From the NCBI RefSeq assembly GCF_036711975.1, contig NC_091967.1, positions 28,892,001-28,956,000 of the forward strand: a DNA stretch of 64,000 bases, given 5' to 3'. Both the position numbers and the translations under genes were made by a program. Position 1 is the first letter of the stretch; each line of letters begins with the position of its first letter. The stretch is from Onthophagus taurus. Its lineage: Eukaryota; Arthropoda; Insecta; Coleoptera; Scarabaeidae. The notes under the pieces are model-generated. The model saw nothing but the letters and a program-made list of their open reading frames with translations, ran no database searches and was not told the DNA's origin. Below, piece after piece: positions 10,818 to 20,890 of this stretch.

Positions 10818-11415
10818 AGTAGTATAGATTCGCCGATTCAAGAACCTCCTCCTCGAACCTGCGTTCTAGGAGGAGGTTCTTGAATCGGCAAATTTTTTGG
10901 GGGTCAGAGGAGGTTCGATGAGGAGAGGAGGTTCTTGAATCGGCGATTCTTTTGAGGGTCGGAGGAGATTCGATGAAGAGAGGAGGAGGTCAATTAACTT
11001 GAGAAGGTCATGTTATTTTGACGAAATTATTAAAAATTTATCTTTATTAAAAATGTATCTTTATTTAGGTTATGTTATTAAAAATTTATCTTTATATGTA
11101 ACCTGTTTACCTAGATGAAAACAATTACTATGTTTATCCTTCGACGCTTCTCAATGAACTGGTAATGTTTTCGATATATCTCTTAACTTATTGTACACAA
11201 AGGTATACGGTTTTGGGACATGTAGGTATACAAATAAGTGAGTCATGATCTACCTGCGGGATATTTTTTAAAATTTATTGTGTAAAGGTATACGGAGCTT
11301 TAAAATATGCGAGGAGGTTCTTGAATCGGCAAATTTTTTGGGGGGATACGTTCGAGGAGGAGGTCAATTAACTTAATACTAGTAAGTGAGTCATGATCTA
11401 CCTGCGAGATATTTT
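10818..11415 (+). repeat. element A left terminal inverted repeat
   Basis: About 598 bp inverted relative to 29788-30387. The outer ~340 bp are almost identical; the inner part has diverged. It contains a 22-bp perfect hairpin (arms 10832-10853 and 10868-10889), three direct copies of AGGAGGTTCTTGAATCGG (10872, about 10926 and 11313) and two TGAGTCA (AP-1-type) motifs at 11239-11245 and 11387-11393, each followed by ATGATC-ACCTGCG-GATATTTTT. Confidence 0.93.
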
Positions 11416-11520
11416 TTTAATTTATTATGCAGAGGTATACGGAGTTATAAATATACATGTATACAAACGCACTCGATGCATCCTCCTCCTCCCCAATAAG
11501 TTTCAGGAGCGGTGAGGGTT

Positions 11521-11526
11521 TATAAA
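11521..11526 (+). promoter_or_regulatory. TATA box of polymerase B gene
   Basis: TATAAA, 70 bases upstream of the ATG at 11596 and just inside the left TIR. It follows a GGAGCGGTGAGGGTT stretch. A transcription start about 30 bases downstream would give a short leader. Confidence 0.6.
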
Positions 11527-11595
11527 CGCCTGCGAAATGTGGTATTGACGTAGTTCTTTCATAACAAGTAGAAGTGTACAACATTAAATTGTAAA

Positions 11596-14500
11596 ATGGT
11601 CGTGTGTGAGGATTGTGGAAAAAGTTTTACTCGAGTTGACAATTTAAAAAGACATCAACGATTATCTTGTATTGGCAAGAGAATCAAGCTTGACGCACCG
11701 CAAATTCCAAAAGCAGTAAAATGTGAGGCTTGCGATGATTATGTAAATAGACAATGTTACTCTGCACATTTACGAAGCAACGCACACAAGCGTAACGCTT
11801 TTGTTATAATCGATGACGGAGTGGAGAGAATAGCTGGAGCATTCGGTGACAAAATTGTCAGTTATCGAATAAGTGAAGAAGGTTTTTTTGTGGATTTGGA
11901 TGAATTTTCTCATAGAATTCGAGAAAAAATACTAAATCTAATACAAAGCGCAATCGATATTCACCGAAATGTAAAATTAAATATGGAATGTTTTGGTTTG
12001 TATTTTTTACAATCAAAGGAAGACTGTGAAATAAAATCATTCAATACGAAAAATAAGGTAGTATCATTAGCGTCGGATCTGTATAAAATATATAAGGAAT
12101 TTATTGATGAAATTTCATCAAAAATGTCAGAATTCCAGGAACGAGATTCAGGTAAGCGTAATGTGACATAATATACCTATATATTATAAAATAAATGTTT
12201 CAATATTTTATTTAGGATGGACTTTAATGCAAATTCTCTATATGGAGTTAAATTTAAACAAATATAATCCTATCAGAGCATCTAATTACATCGATCTACC
12301 ATCACAAATAAAAGCAAAGCGTGCTGTGATAAATATACAAAACGCGGATGATGCATGTTTTGCATGGGCTGTAACATCCGCACTACATGAACCGAACGGT
12401 TTACCACAGAGGACATCTTCGTATCCGAATTACCTAGACTGCGGCTTAGACTATTCAAATATTGTTTTTCCAGTTAAATTACGAGATATACCTGTATTTG
12501 AAAAGCAGAACAAACTATCTATTAATGTATATGGAATAAATGAGTATTTTAAAGACGGTGTTATGAATTATGACATAATTACAATGTATATATGTCGACA
12601 AAAAGAAGAAAGACATATAAATTTATTATTGGTTACAAATGATTCCGGGAATAGTCACTATTGTTGGATAAAAAATCTGTCTCGATTACTATCATCGCAA
12701 GCATCGCAGAATGGTCATGAAAAGTATATTTGCGACGGATGCTTGGTATTCTTTACGTCAGAAAATAAACTTATCCGTCATCAAAGTGACGATTGCAGCA
12801 AGGTAAGGGCAATTTTACCAACAACAAATTTGAAAATAAATAAATATGGAAATGAAGAAAAGGAAAATATACTACAGTTCGAAAATTTTGAACGACAATT
12901 AAAAATACCGTTCGTGGTGTATGCAGATTTTGAAGCATTACAGAAACCGATCGCCGATGCGGAAGCAACAGAACTTAACGATGATAATTCATACTCCGTC
13001 AAATGTTTCAAACACGAACCTTATGCATTTGCATATTATATAAAATGTTCATATGACGAATCATTGTCGAAGTTTGAAATATATCGCGGATGTAATGCTG
13101 CTCAAATTTTCATGAGCAAGTTGGAACATGACGTTCTGAATATATACAAAAATTATTTAAGCCAACCAAAAGAAATGCTCCCATTACCACCTATTGATAG
13201 ATTAATACATGAGATGCAGGATATCTGTCACATTTGTTCGCACAAAATAAAAGAAGGTAATAAAGTGTGCGATCATGATCACCTAACTGGGTTGTATAGA
13301 GGACCCGCACATGCTGTATGTAACATCAATTATCAATTACCAAAGTTCATACCGATATTCTTTCACAATCTTTCGAACTACGATTGTCATATGTTTGTGA
13401 AAGATATGGCATTAAAAGAAGAAGACGTGGACGTTATAGCACAGAATAAAGAAAAGTATATATCATTTTCGAAAAAAATTATCGTAGGAGAAAACATTGA
13501 CAGCAAGGGAAAGCTAAGGCGGGTTCATATGAAATTGAGATTTGTGGATTCATTTAGGTTTATGGCTTTATCGCTAGAGAAGTTGGGTTCATTTTTGGAA
13601 GACAACCAATGCGTTCAAATCAGAAAATATTTTAGGAACGAAGAACAGTTTCGACTTATACGTCAGAAAGGAGTTTTTCCGTATTCCTTTGTGGATTCAT
13701 TCGAAAAGCTGAATCTTACCGCTCTGCCAGATCGAAGTAGTTTTTACAATACTTTATGCGACGATAGTATAACCGAAGAAAATTATTGTCGTGCACAAAC
13801 GGTGTGGAACTTATTTAACTGTCGCACTTTAGGCGAATATAGCGACATTTATTTAACGTCTGACGTTTTACTTTTGGCGGACGTATTTGAGAATTTCCGA
13901 ACCATCTCGATGAAGTATTACTCTTTAGATCCATGTCATTACTTCACAGCGCCGGGCTTCGGTTGGGATGCATTATTACGAATGACAGGGGTAAAATTAG
14001 AATTATTAACGGACATAGACATGTTACACTTCTTTAAAAATGGTATTCGCGGTGGATTAAGTATGTGCACTAAACGCAGTGCGAAGGCTAACAATAAATT
14101 AATGATGGAATTTGATGAAACCAAAGACCCATCTTATATTTTGTATCTCGACGCTACGAATTTGTATGGACACGCAATGAGACGAAAATTACCGACGGGG
14201 GGATTTCGATGGCTATCAGATGAAGAGATTCAAAAGTTAGATATTTACAATACGGAAGACGATTCCGAAAAGGGTTACGTGTTCGAGGTAGATTTAGAGT
14301 ATCCGGAAGCAATACATGATGAACACAACGATTTGCCATTTTGTCCAGAACGGATTGTACCCCCAGGTTCAAAAAATGCAAAGTTAATAGCAAATTTGGA
14401 AAATAAAACAAAATACATCATTCATTACGTGAATCTAAAGCAGTGTATCAAGTTCGGATTGAAACTAACGAAGATTTACAGAGTATTAGAATTTAAACAA

Positions 14501-15388
14501 TCCAACTGGATGCGGAGCTACATCGATTTCAATTCCGATAAACGTGCGAAAGCTAAGAATGAATTTGAAAAAAATCATTACAAAGCAATGAATAACATCG
14601 TATACGGTAAGACAATGGAAAATGTGGAAAAGCGAGTGGATATAAGACTAGTTACCCACTGGGAATGTCGTCATAAGAAACCGGGCGTGGAAGCCCTAAT
14701 AGCTAAACCAAATTTTAAATCTTCGAAAATATTTTGCGATAATTTGATAGCCGTTCAATTGAACGTCGCGGAAGTTCGTTATTGCAAACCGCTGTATGTG
14801 GGTTTCAGTATATTAGAGCTTTCGAAAACCGTAATGTACAGCTTCTTCTATGATTACTTAAAACTTAAATATGGAAATAACATAACACTTTTATACACCG
14901 ATACTGATTCCCTAATCCTAGAAATTACTACTCCCAATGTATATGAGGATATAAAAGAAAATATTGAATTTTTTGACACGTCCAATTATCCGTTAGAGAA
15001 TATACACAATATACCTCGCGGTCGATCTGTGTTGGGAAGAATGAAAGATGAATATCCAAACAGGTGCATAACGTCATTTGTTGGAACAGGAGCTAAGGCG
15101 TACTGCATCACCTTGTTGAATGATAATGTAAAGAAGGCTAAAGGAGTAAAGAAATATGTTATAGATAAACATTTAAGCGTGACCGATTATAAACGTGTGG
15201 TTGAATGTGGCGGATCGGTTCATAAAAAAATGTACATTTTTAAGTCAGAATTTCATACTATGTATACCGAATTAAAGAATAAAATTGCTCTTTCATCGTG
15301 CGATGATAAACGATACATATTACCGAACGGATGTAATACTTTGGCGTGGGGTCATTGGTTGATAAAAAGATTGAATGCGAATAAATGA
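11596..15388 (+). CDS. polB: protein-primed family B DNA polymerase (pPolB), two exons, about 1,242 aa
   Basis: Exon 1 (11596-12151) begins with C2H2-type zinc fingers (CEDCGKSF...KRHQ; CEACDDYV...HLRSNAH). A 64-nt GT-AG intron (12152-12215) interrupts a Gly codon. Exon 2 (12216-15388) carries another Cys/His cluster (CDGCLVFF...HQSDDC), the 3'-5' exonuclease motifs ExoI YADFEAL (~417), ExoII NLSNYDCH (~570), ExoIII YLTSDVLLLAD (~732), and polymerase motifs A YLDATNLYGHAM (~827), B NNIVYGKTMENV (~977) and C YTDTDSL (~1078), followed by a KGVKK box. Between ExoI and ExoII lies an endonuclease VII/HNH-like CHIC...CDHDHLTG-RG-H-CN cluster. All catalytic residues are present. It replicates the linear element from a protein primer at the TIRs. 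It is the only gene transcribed rightwards in A. Confidence 0.95.
12152..12215 (+). other. 64-nt intron in polymerase B
   Basis: GTAAGCG...TTATTTAG. Unspliced, exon 1 ends six codons later at TGA. Splicing restores an uninterrupted FQERDSGW region that is contiguous at the protein level (FQERGSGW) in the intron-free polymerase of element D at about 35690. Confidence 0.9.
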
Positions 15389-15491
15389 ATTTAATTTAAA
15401 AAAAAATTGTAAAGAATAATAATAATAATGTATTTGTAATGTTCGATTGTTAATAAAGTCTTGTAAACTTTTAAATAGGTCTTTATACGTT
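15389..15491. terminator. convergent polyadenylation region between polymerase and integrase
   Basis: AATAAAGTC-type signals occur on the plus strand near 15451-15457 (TTAATAAAGTC). The integrase gene ends on the opposite strand at 15492, so the two transcription units converge here. Confidence 0.4.
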
Positions 15492-16427
15492 TTAAAGAAC
15501 GTTAGTTTTTGAGATCCAAGAATTATGAGACGGACCTAATCCTAACCATTTCACAAACACTTGATTTCCTTTTCGCCGTAGCACTTTTTCCACCAAGTAG
15601 ACGTCAGGATATTTAACTTTTTGTAATTCCTCTCGATAAAAACCACCCATAATTTTTTCATTGGATGCATCTTTGAGCAGATATGTTGTTGGGAAAGTAT
15701 TACGAACAGAATGTATTGTAAACACTTCGTTAGACCAATTGGGAGTATAGTTTTTGGTGAAGGCGTGTCGATGCTTGCTCACTCTGACGTGATCACCGAC
15801 ATTAAATTTTTTGGTATAAGGATCGACAATTTTTATGTAATTATATACAGTTTTTAACAGTGTCGATGCGTTTCTGTTATTTACCTCGCTAGGTTTCATT
15901 CCTATCGTCCTGTGAACTTGGTTGTTATAATCCAGAATTAATTTGGGAAGCAATTCCAACCAACGATAGTTACCTTGCATACTAAATTCTTTCCACATTT
16001 TTTCTTTTATTGTTCTATTAAACCGTTCAACAATAGAACTCTTTAAATTGGAAAATGAACTGTAGTGATTGATGTGATATCGTGACATGAGCTTTTTAAA
16101 ATCCTCATTGTAAAATTCTTTTCCGTTATCCGTTTGCAGATTCTTCGGTATGTTTTTCCGCTTTTCCGATAGAATTGTTTCCATAGCTCGCGTAACTTCT
16201 TTGCCAGTTTTGTTTTTTAGTGGTACAGCCCATCCATACTTTGAGAAAGCATTAATAACTGTTAGAATATATTTAAAATTACCATTTGCTTTTGAATAAG
16301 GTATCATCTCCACTAAATCAGCTTGAAATAAGTCCGTTAAACCTTTTATAATAACACGTCTGCGTTTATACTTTTTCCTCGCGGACGCGTGCAACTCGTT
16401 TACGACGGACCTTTTAATATCGCTCAT
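15492..16427 (-). CDS. int: retroviral-type (rve) integrase with C-terminal chromodomain, 311 aa
   Basis: The rve core shows the DDE triad in context: QADLVEMIPYSKA (D1), LQTDNGKEFYNEDF (D2) and SSIVERFNRTIK (E, 35 residues after D2), followed by MWKEF and HRTIGMKPSEV. A chromodomain closes the protein: YLVEKVLRRKGNQVFVKWLG...SW. There is no HHCC zinc finger at the N-terminus in this frame, which starts at an ATG at 16427. The protein joins element ends to target DNA with a 6-bp stagger, consistent with the CTGCTC duplication, and the chromodomain may steer it to marked chromatin. The ATG overlaps the stop of the next upstream gene (ATGA-type 4-nt overlap at 16424-16427). Confidence 0.95.
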   Translation of the reverse strand: MSDIKRSVVNELHASARKKYKRRRVIIKGLTDLFQADLVEMIPYSKANGNFKYILTVINAFSKYGWAVPLKNKTGKEVTRAMETILSEKRKNIPKNLQTDNGKEFYNEDFKKLMSRYHINHYSSFSNLKSSIVERFNRTIKEKMWKEFSMQGNYRWLELLPKLILDYNNQVHRTIGMKPSEVNNRNASTLLKTVYNYIKIVDPYTKKFNVGDHVRVSKHRHAFTKNYTPNWSNEVFTIHSVRNTFPTTYLLKDASNEKIMGGFYREELQKVKYPDVYLVEKVLRRKGNQVFVKWLGLGPSHNSWISKTNVL

Positions 16428-16849
16428 TTTCTGGATATTTCAATGAGCAGTTCTACCATAAATGGTTTCTTGAGTAAAGTGGTCTTCGTTGTGGGTTTGC
16501 AAACTATTTTATCTCCAAAGAAGAGAACATTTAACTTTTTATTTGGATCGAAGATACTCCCGTTAATAATCATTTCAACGTCTCCTTCAAATCGGTATTT
16601 CACTATTTCACCAATATATAAAAAGTTTATATATTTACTTACGTAACCTAAATTTTGAATAATGTAATAATTATCCGTTGTATCCGTAGTTCCATCTCCG
16701 CTAAACGTAAGTATAGTTGGTTGTTTGAAATATCGTTGTAAGTTTTCACGTTTATTAAAATGAGCAGCAATGTTGTGTCCGTGTACGTGTTTACCAAACT
16801 TATCGATCGTCATACTAGACGAATGTTTTCCGAACTTGCTTAAACTCAT
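16424..16849 (-). CDS. conserved Polinton protein of unknown function, 141 aa
   Basis: A 141-residue protein with a repeated N-terminal SKFGKH / DKFGKH motif, then a beta-rich segment (LNVLFFGDKIVCKP). Element C has a counterpart in the same place (54386-54754; MTIHKFGHH start, also immediately upstream of integrase). Position, size and the KFGKH start are shared although overall identity is low. The C-terminal part of the C version is a jelly-roll-like run of beta strands, so a minor capsid or spike role is possible, but I do not recognise the family. It overlaps the integrase ATG by 4 nt. Confidence 0.7.
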   Translation of the reverse strand: MSLSKFGKHSSSMTIDKFGKHVHGHNIAAHFNKRENLQRYFKQPTILTFSGDGTTDTTDNYYIIQNLGYVSKYINFLYIGEIVKYRFEGDVEMIINGSIFDPNKKLNVLFFGDKIVCKPTTKTTLLKKPFMVELLIEISRK

Positions 16850-16918
16850 CTGCTCTAGTTCACAAACGTCGGTGTTTTAAAACAAAAAATGTGAGAGACG
16901 TATATTTATGATAATATT

Positions 16919-18082
16919 TTAACGTATAATCTCGGCCTCTGTTAGCTCCGATATTATTGATGATATTTCATTGACATGTGCAGAATGACCTGCAGTTTGC
17001 GAGGCCATCAACAAACGCAGTCTGTCGACAAGTTCGTTGGGATCGTCCCAATACTCGTATTCGATAAGAGCCCCAGGAACGACTTGTTTTTGTAATGCAC
17101 CACCGACTTTTTTCTTCGGATTCGGCCAGTATTTAGCCCAATGCACCTTGGGTTTGTTACCTTCAACGATAGGCTTGATAATATTCTGAAATTTCCCACT
17201 GTCGTCCTCAGTAGTCATACCTGCCTCTGGAATGTAATTAATGTACGGAGCATTTGAACGTAGTAAGATATCTTTGTAGTTGCGCATGTCCTGAATTGTA
17301 AATTTGCCCGGTTCGTTTTTAAATAGTAAATCATATAAACCAACGGTTCCCGTATATTTGAAGTTTCCAACGTGAATATCCTGATCCTCAAAGTGAACAG
17401 GACTGACTCCAATGTAGAAACCTTCGGGAGTTTCGCGAACACCGTATAAACGATCATAATCATCTTTTAAATCAGTTGTTAAACCAACAATATACGTTCT
17501 GGGCAAAGGATGAAACTGACTCAAAGCGGCTTGTACCTCTGGAGACTCCAATCTTTCTTCTATTTCATCTTTAAGTCGTTCTATTCGATTATGTGCGTCC
17601 GAAATAAGAGCTCCGGTATCCTCGCTAGAATCGAGGAGTTCTTCTTCTTCGCCCGGCGGAACTTCATATACTTCTTCTTCTGCATGAGCTAATGGACCAA
17701 GAGGAGAAGACGTGGGAGAAGATACCAACCTTTTTTCAGGAGTCGATGTAGCAAATTTTCGTCGTTGTTCTTTTAATGGAACTTTCGGTTTTCGAATAAA
17801 ATATTCGGTCTCGGTTTTAGCTGGTACGTCAGAAATATCCGGCGAGTAGCGTTGTATCTTAGATATCAATTTTTCTTCTTTTGGAGATAAACTTCGTTTT
17901 GGAATGGATAGTAAAGGCGCAGTGTCAAGTTTTGCGACAATATCCTGTAAGGGCCTTGCGATGGGTGCATATGCGGTTTCCGACCGAATCCTTGACTCCT
18001 CTAAGTCTTCTTTTAAAGAACGAATTTTGTCTCTCACGACTTCTCGTGCCGCGATAAGTTCTGCAGCTATCGTCTTGTTCAT
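16919..18082 (-). CDS. conserved Polinton coiled-coil protein, 387 aa, function unknown
   Basis: ATG at 18082. The N-terminal ~50 residues are a charged helix (AAREVVRDKIRSLKEDLEESRIRSE), followed by a Pro/Glu-rich linker, then a conserved C-terminal region with YDRLYGVRETPEGFYIG, DQDIHVGNFKYTGTVGLYDLLF and a last block YWDDPNELVDRLRLLMASQTAGHSAH. Element C encodes the same architecture (371 aa, 54783-55898), including KGTKGLYELIFKREP and YWDDPNELVDRLKLLIASQLAGN. Its place between the ATPase and integrase genes is the same in both lineages, which marks it as a core structural or packaging gene. I cannot assign a biochemical role. Confidence 0.82.
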   Translation of the reverse strand: MNKTIAAELIAAREVVRDKIRSLKEDLEESRIRSETAYAPIARPLQDIVAKLDTAPLLSIPKRSLSPKEEKLISKIQRYSPDISDVPAKTETEYFIRKPKVPLKEQRRKFATSTPEKRLVSSPTSSPLGPLAHAEEEVYEVPPGEEEELLDSSEDTGALISDAHNRIERLKDEIEERLESPEVQAALSQFHPLPRTYIVGLTTDLKDDYDRLYGVRETPEGFYIGVSPVHFEDQDIHVGNFKYTGTVGLYDLLFKNEPGKFTIQDMRNYKDILLRSNAPYINYIPEAGMTTEDDSGKFQNIIKPIVEGNKPKVHWAKYWPNPKKKVGGALQKQVVPGALIEYEYWDDPNELVDRLRLLMASQTAGHSAHVNEISSIISELTEAEIIR

Positions 18083-18133
18083 TGTATGATGTATGTGAAG
18101 TTACTACGAACTGTACAGCTGAAGTCGTTAGTT

Positions 18134-18838
18134 TTAAACTTCAATGAATTTATCAAAACCCTTACGGTAACGTCCCTTAGATACACTACAATCTAAATCA
18201 ATAACTAGGATGCCGTGTCTATTCTCCCAACAAGCATCGCTAATTTCCTTTAGCCGATGAAACTCCATATCGCTCATTATGTGATCTTCAAATACGTGTT
18301 TTAAATTTGTTAAGTCTTGTTTAAATAACACCAAAAAGTTACAATTATCGCGAACTAATTGTTTTGGAATTGCACTATAACTTTGACAAATTAGAAAACA
18401 ATCAATGTTTTTATGTCGACCATACGAAAAAAATTCCTTAATGACATTTTGACCTGTACAGGAAACATCGTCAAATACGACTACCGAATATTCTTTCGCA
18501 TCTTCCGGTCGAATGAACTCGTCTATATTAGAAAATTCATAGTAACCGCAATCTTTTATAGGTTCAATTAAACGTCTTAAAAAATCGTACTTATTTTGGT
18601 ATAACGAATTAGAGCATAAGTACAAGTTTAGGAAGCGCAACCCATTACGTGCAACTAAAAGCGATAACATAGCATTTGTTTTTCCGACACCTGAGGGTCC
18701 TACAATTAAACCTCGCTTACATTTTCCACCAAATAAATTGCTGTGTCTTGTAAAGTGTTCTTCGACCGAACCATTACTAAAATTTACTATAGGCAGTGTT
18801 AGAAGTTGCGGTAAACATTTTAATTTCTCGTCGATCAT
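18134..18838 (-). CDS. FtsK/HerA-type genome-packaging ATPase, intact copy, 234 aa
   Basis: Walker A GPSGVGKTN (~residues 34-42), Walker B YSVVVFDDVSC, and a sensor-type NCDSFLICQS-like strand (IDCFLICQSYSAIPKQ) identify the A32/FtsK-type packaging ATPase found in Polintons, adintoviruses and virophages. I take the ATG at 18838; the frame is open further upstream but only with TTG codons. A TATATATA-rich stretch (18892-18912) lies 55-75 bases upstream and a TTTTCATTCAG acceptor-like site at about 18870. The protein would pump element DNA into capsids. The C-terminus SKGRYRKGFDKFIEV is present only in this copy; the tandem duplicate at 20228-20890 has lost it. Confidence 0.93.
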   Translation of the reverse strand: MIDEKLKCLPQLLTLPIVNFSNGSVEEHFTRHSNLFGGKCKRGLIVGPSGVGKTNAMLSLLVARNGLRFLNLYLCSNSLYQNKYDFLRRLIEPIKDCGYYEFSNIDEFIRPEDAKEYSVVVFDDVSCTGQNVIKEFFSYGRHKNIDCFLICQSYSAIPKQLVRDNCNFLVLFKQDLTNLKHVFEDHIMSDMEFHRLKEISDACWENRHGILVIDLDCSVSKGRYRKGFDKFIEV

Positions 18839-18965
18839 GATTCTCGTACTAAATGAATTGGATAAGACTGAATGAAAATATAGCAAAAGAAACTATATAT
18901 ACATATATTTAAGAAGAAGAATAATAATAATAATAATAAAAATAAGTATAATACCTTAACCATTT

Positions 18966-18998
18966 AACCTAACATAACCTAACCTAACCTAACCTAAG
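18966..18998 (-). repeat. interstitial (TTAGG)n telomere-type run
   Basis: On the minus strand CCTTAGGTTAGGTTAGGTTAGG and one imperfect unit, the arthropod telomere repeat. The duplicate lies at 21018-21050. It sits between the ATPase promoter and the 85-aa gene. Confidence 0.7.
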
Positions 18999-19016
18999 GA
19001 AGAGGAGGAAAAATGG

Positions 19017-19328
19017 TTACCACTCCTCCTCCTCTTCCTGTTCATCCCGCACTTCATACGGGGGCGGAGGCGCTGCAGGTGTCGGTGTCGGAGGTTCTAT
19101 CCCAGTCGAACAATGGTGTATGTGCATGTTTTGAACATGCACCTGCCCTCTCACCACTGCCGACTCTGAGACAATACTGTTTACCTAAGAAGATTATGAA
19201 ATTAAAAACGTGCAAAAAAGATTATAGATATAGCCTACCAGCTGAAACAGGGTATCTACTTTGACCTCCAAAGACGCAACTCTTCGCTCCAACGTGAGCA
19301 CCCTCCCGAAGTTGTTGCTACCGGACAT
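19017..19328 (-). CDS. 85-aa coiled-coil protein with PPxY motif, spliced (duplicate copy 1)
   Basis: Same gene as at 21069-21380 (see there): exon a 19328-19239, 54-nt intron 19185-19238, exon b 19184-19017. It lies in unit 1 of the tandem duplication and is 2,052 bp from its twin. The upstream 325-aa gene is truncated in this unit, so if expression depends on the leader exons at 22427-23095 this copy would be reached only by long-range splicing. Confidence 0.55.
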
Positions 19329-19337
19329 CTTTTTTAG

Positions 19338-20222
19338 CTAGGAAGGGAAGTTATTAGTATGTAAAGAAGACAAAATGAATTCTGCTTTTTTCATTTCAAC
19401 GGTTAATGTTGCAACGGTGATGTCGAGTGACGTTGTTAAAGAGTGGTTAGAACTCGACGCCAGCCCTTCCCTAAACTGTGCAAGTTCTCTCAAAGAGGTC
19501 TGCAATTGAAGTACCTTTGCATGAAGGTCTTTATAAAAATTTTGATACAAAATATTAATTTCGGTCAAAATCTCCTCTTTGGTTGTTTCTACTGCTGCAC
19601 ACATTGCATTTGAAAAAAGGCTGGCAGGTACATCGGAAATGACTGAAGTAGCGGGAATTGTGTCCACCCTTAAGATTTGTACTTTCGGGCTTAATGAGGG
19701 AACTTCTATGGTAGGAATGTTTATGTTAGTAGGGGGAGTGGGAATCGACGAAGCTTTAGAAGAAGAAGCCTTAGAAACAAAAGCTGCATTAATAGCTTTA
19801 AGGTATGTCCGGTTTTCGGTGCAGTGTTGGGATACCGCCATTAAAGAAAGAGAGTCGTTGGACTCATCGCCGCTAGCCACTTCCGAGTGTGTCACTTCAA
19901 CCTTTGACAGAGTCGCAGGTTCAACTGACACACGCTTGTGTTTGGTACTTCGCGAACGAGCACGGGTCTCCCGTCGAAGCTCTCTATACTTATCTGGCGG
20001 TAACCACACACCTGCACCCTTCTTCCGGTGTTCACGGTTCCCCGACTTTCGACGAAGTGAAAGTGAAAGGTGTTTCACATTCTTATCGTCGACTTTCGAG
20101 GAACCTGCGATGTTTGGAAGCGCCGTAGCTTGCTGCACATTAGATTCAACGTTTGGATCCATCGGCTGCTCATTAGGCTGCACGTTTGGATCCAGAGCCT
20201 TCTCAACAGTCGACATGTTCAA
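19338..20222 (-). pseudogene. 5'-truncated copy of the 325-aa gene
   Basis: Identical to the C-terminal 294 residues of the gene at 21390-22367, starting at what is there an internal Met. The duplication junction at about 20240 removed the first 31 codons and the leader exons. It has an in-frame ATG but no promoter of its own that I can see. Confidence 0.75.
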
Positions 20223-20227
20223 CAGGT

Positions 20228-20890
20228 TTATGTCAAAACTAGGTCTAAATCAATAACTAGGATGCCGTGTCTATTCTCCCAACAAGCATCGCTAATTTCC
20301 TTTAGCCGATGAAACTCCATATCGCTCATTATGTGATCTTCAAATACGTGTTTTAAATTTGTTAAGTCTTGTTTAAATAACACCAAAAAGTTACAATTAT
20401 CGCGAACTAATTGTTTTGGAATTGCACTATAACTTTGACAAATTAGAAAACAATCAATGTTTTTATGTCGACCATACGAAAAAAATTCCTTAATGACATT
20501 TTGACCTGTACAGGAAACATCGTCAAATACGACTACCGAATATTCTTTCGCATCTTCCGGTCGAATGAACTCGTCTATATTAGAAAATTCATAGTAACCG
20601 CAATCTTTTATAGGTTCAATTAAACGTCTTAAAAAATCGTACTTATTTTGGTATAACGAATTAGAGCATAAGTACAAGTTTAGGAAGCGCAACCCATTAC
20701 GTGCAACTAAAAGCGATAACATAGCATTTGTTTTTCCGACACCTGAGGGTCCTACAATTAAACCTCGCTTACATTTTCCACCAAATAAATTGCTGTGTCT
20801 TGTAAAGTGTTCTTCGACCGAACCATTACTAAAATTTACTATAGGCAGTGTTAGAAGTTGCGGTAAACATTTTAATTTCTCGTCGATCAT
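20228..20890 (-). pseudogene. 3'-truncated packaging ATPase, duplicate copy
   Basis: Identical to 18838-18192 through VIDLD, then the duplication junction replaces the last ~15 residues with LVLT and a stop. Walker A and B are intact, but the conserved basic C-terminus is missing. Confidence 0.85.

Larger units (their letters stand above)
18192..20243. repeat. 2,052-bp tandem duplication, unit 1
   Basis: Direct repeat of 20244-22295 with no differences that I can see over long stretches. Unit 1 covers most of the ATPase, the TTAGG run, the 85-aa spliced gene and a 5'-truncated copy of the 325-aa gene. The join (20231-20250) fuses ATGTCAAAACT to TCTAAATC with AGG between. Either a very recent duplication or an assembly artefact. 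Confidence 0.9.

Noticed and set aside
15389-16430. Integrase as part of a retrovirus or gypsy element
   Set aside because: There is no RT, RNase H or LTR nearby, and the gene lies between polymerase B and capsid-module genes within Polinton TIRs.
19013-19264. An 83-codon plus-strand frame in each duplication unit
   Set aside because: The minus strand holds the better model (phase-consistent 54-nt intron, coiled coil, PPxY); the plus frame is its complement.
19579-20256. A 225-codon plus-strand frame opposite the 325-aa gene (and 21631-22347)
   Set aside because: The minus-strand gene starts at a splice acceptor and has sensible composition; the plus frame is its antisense shadow.
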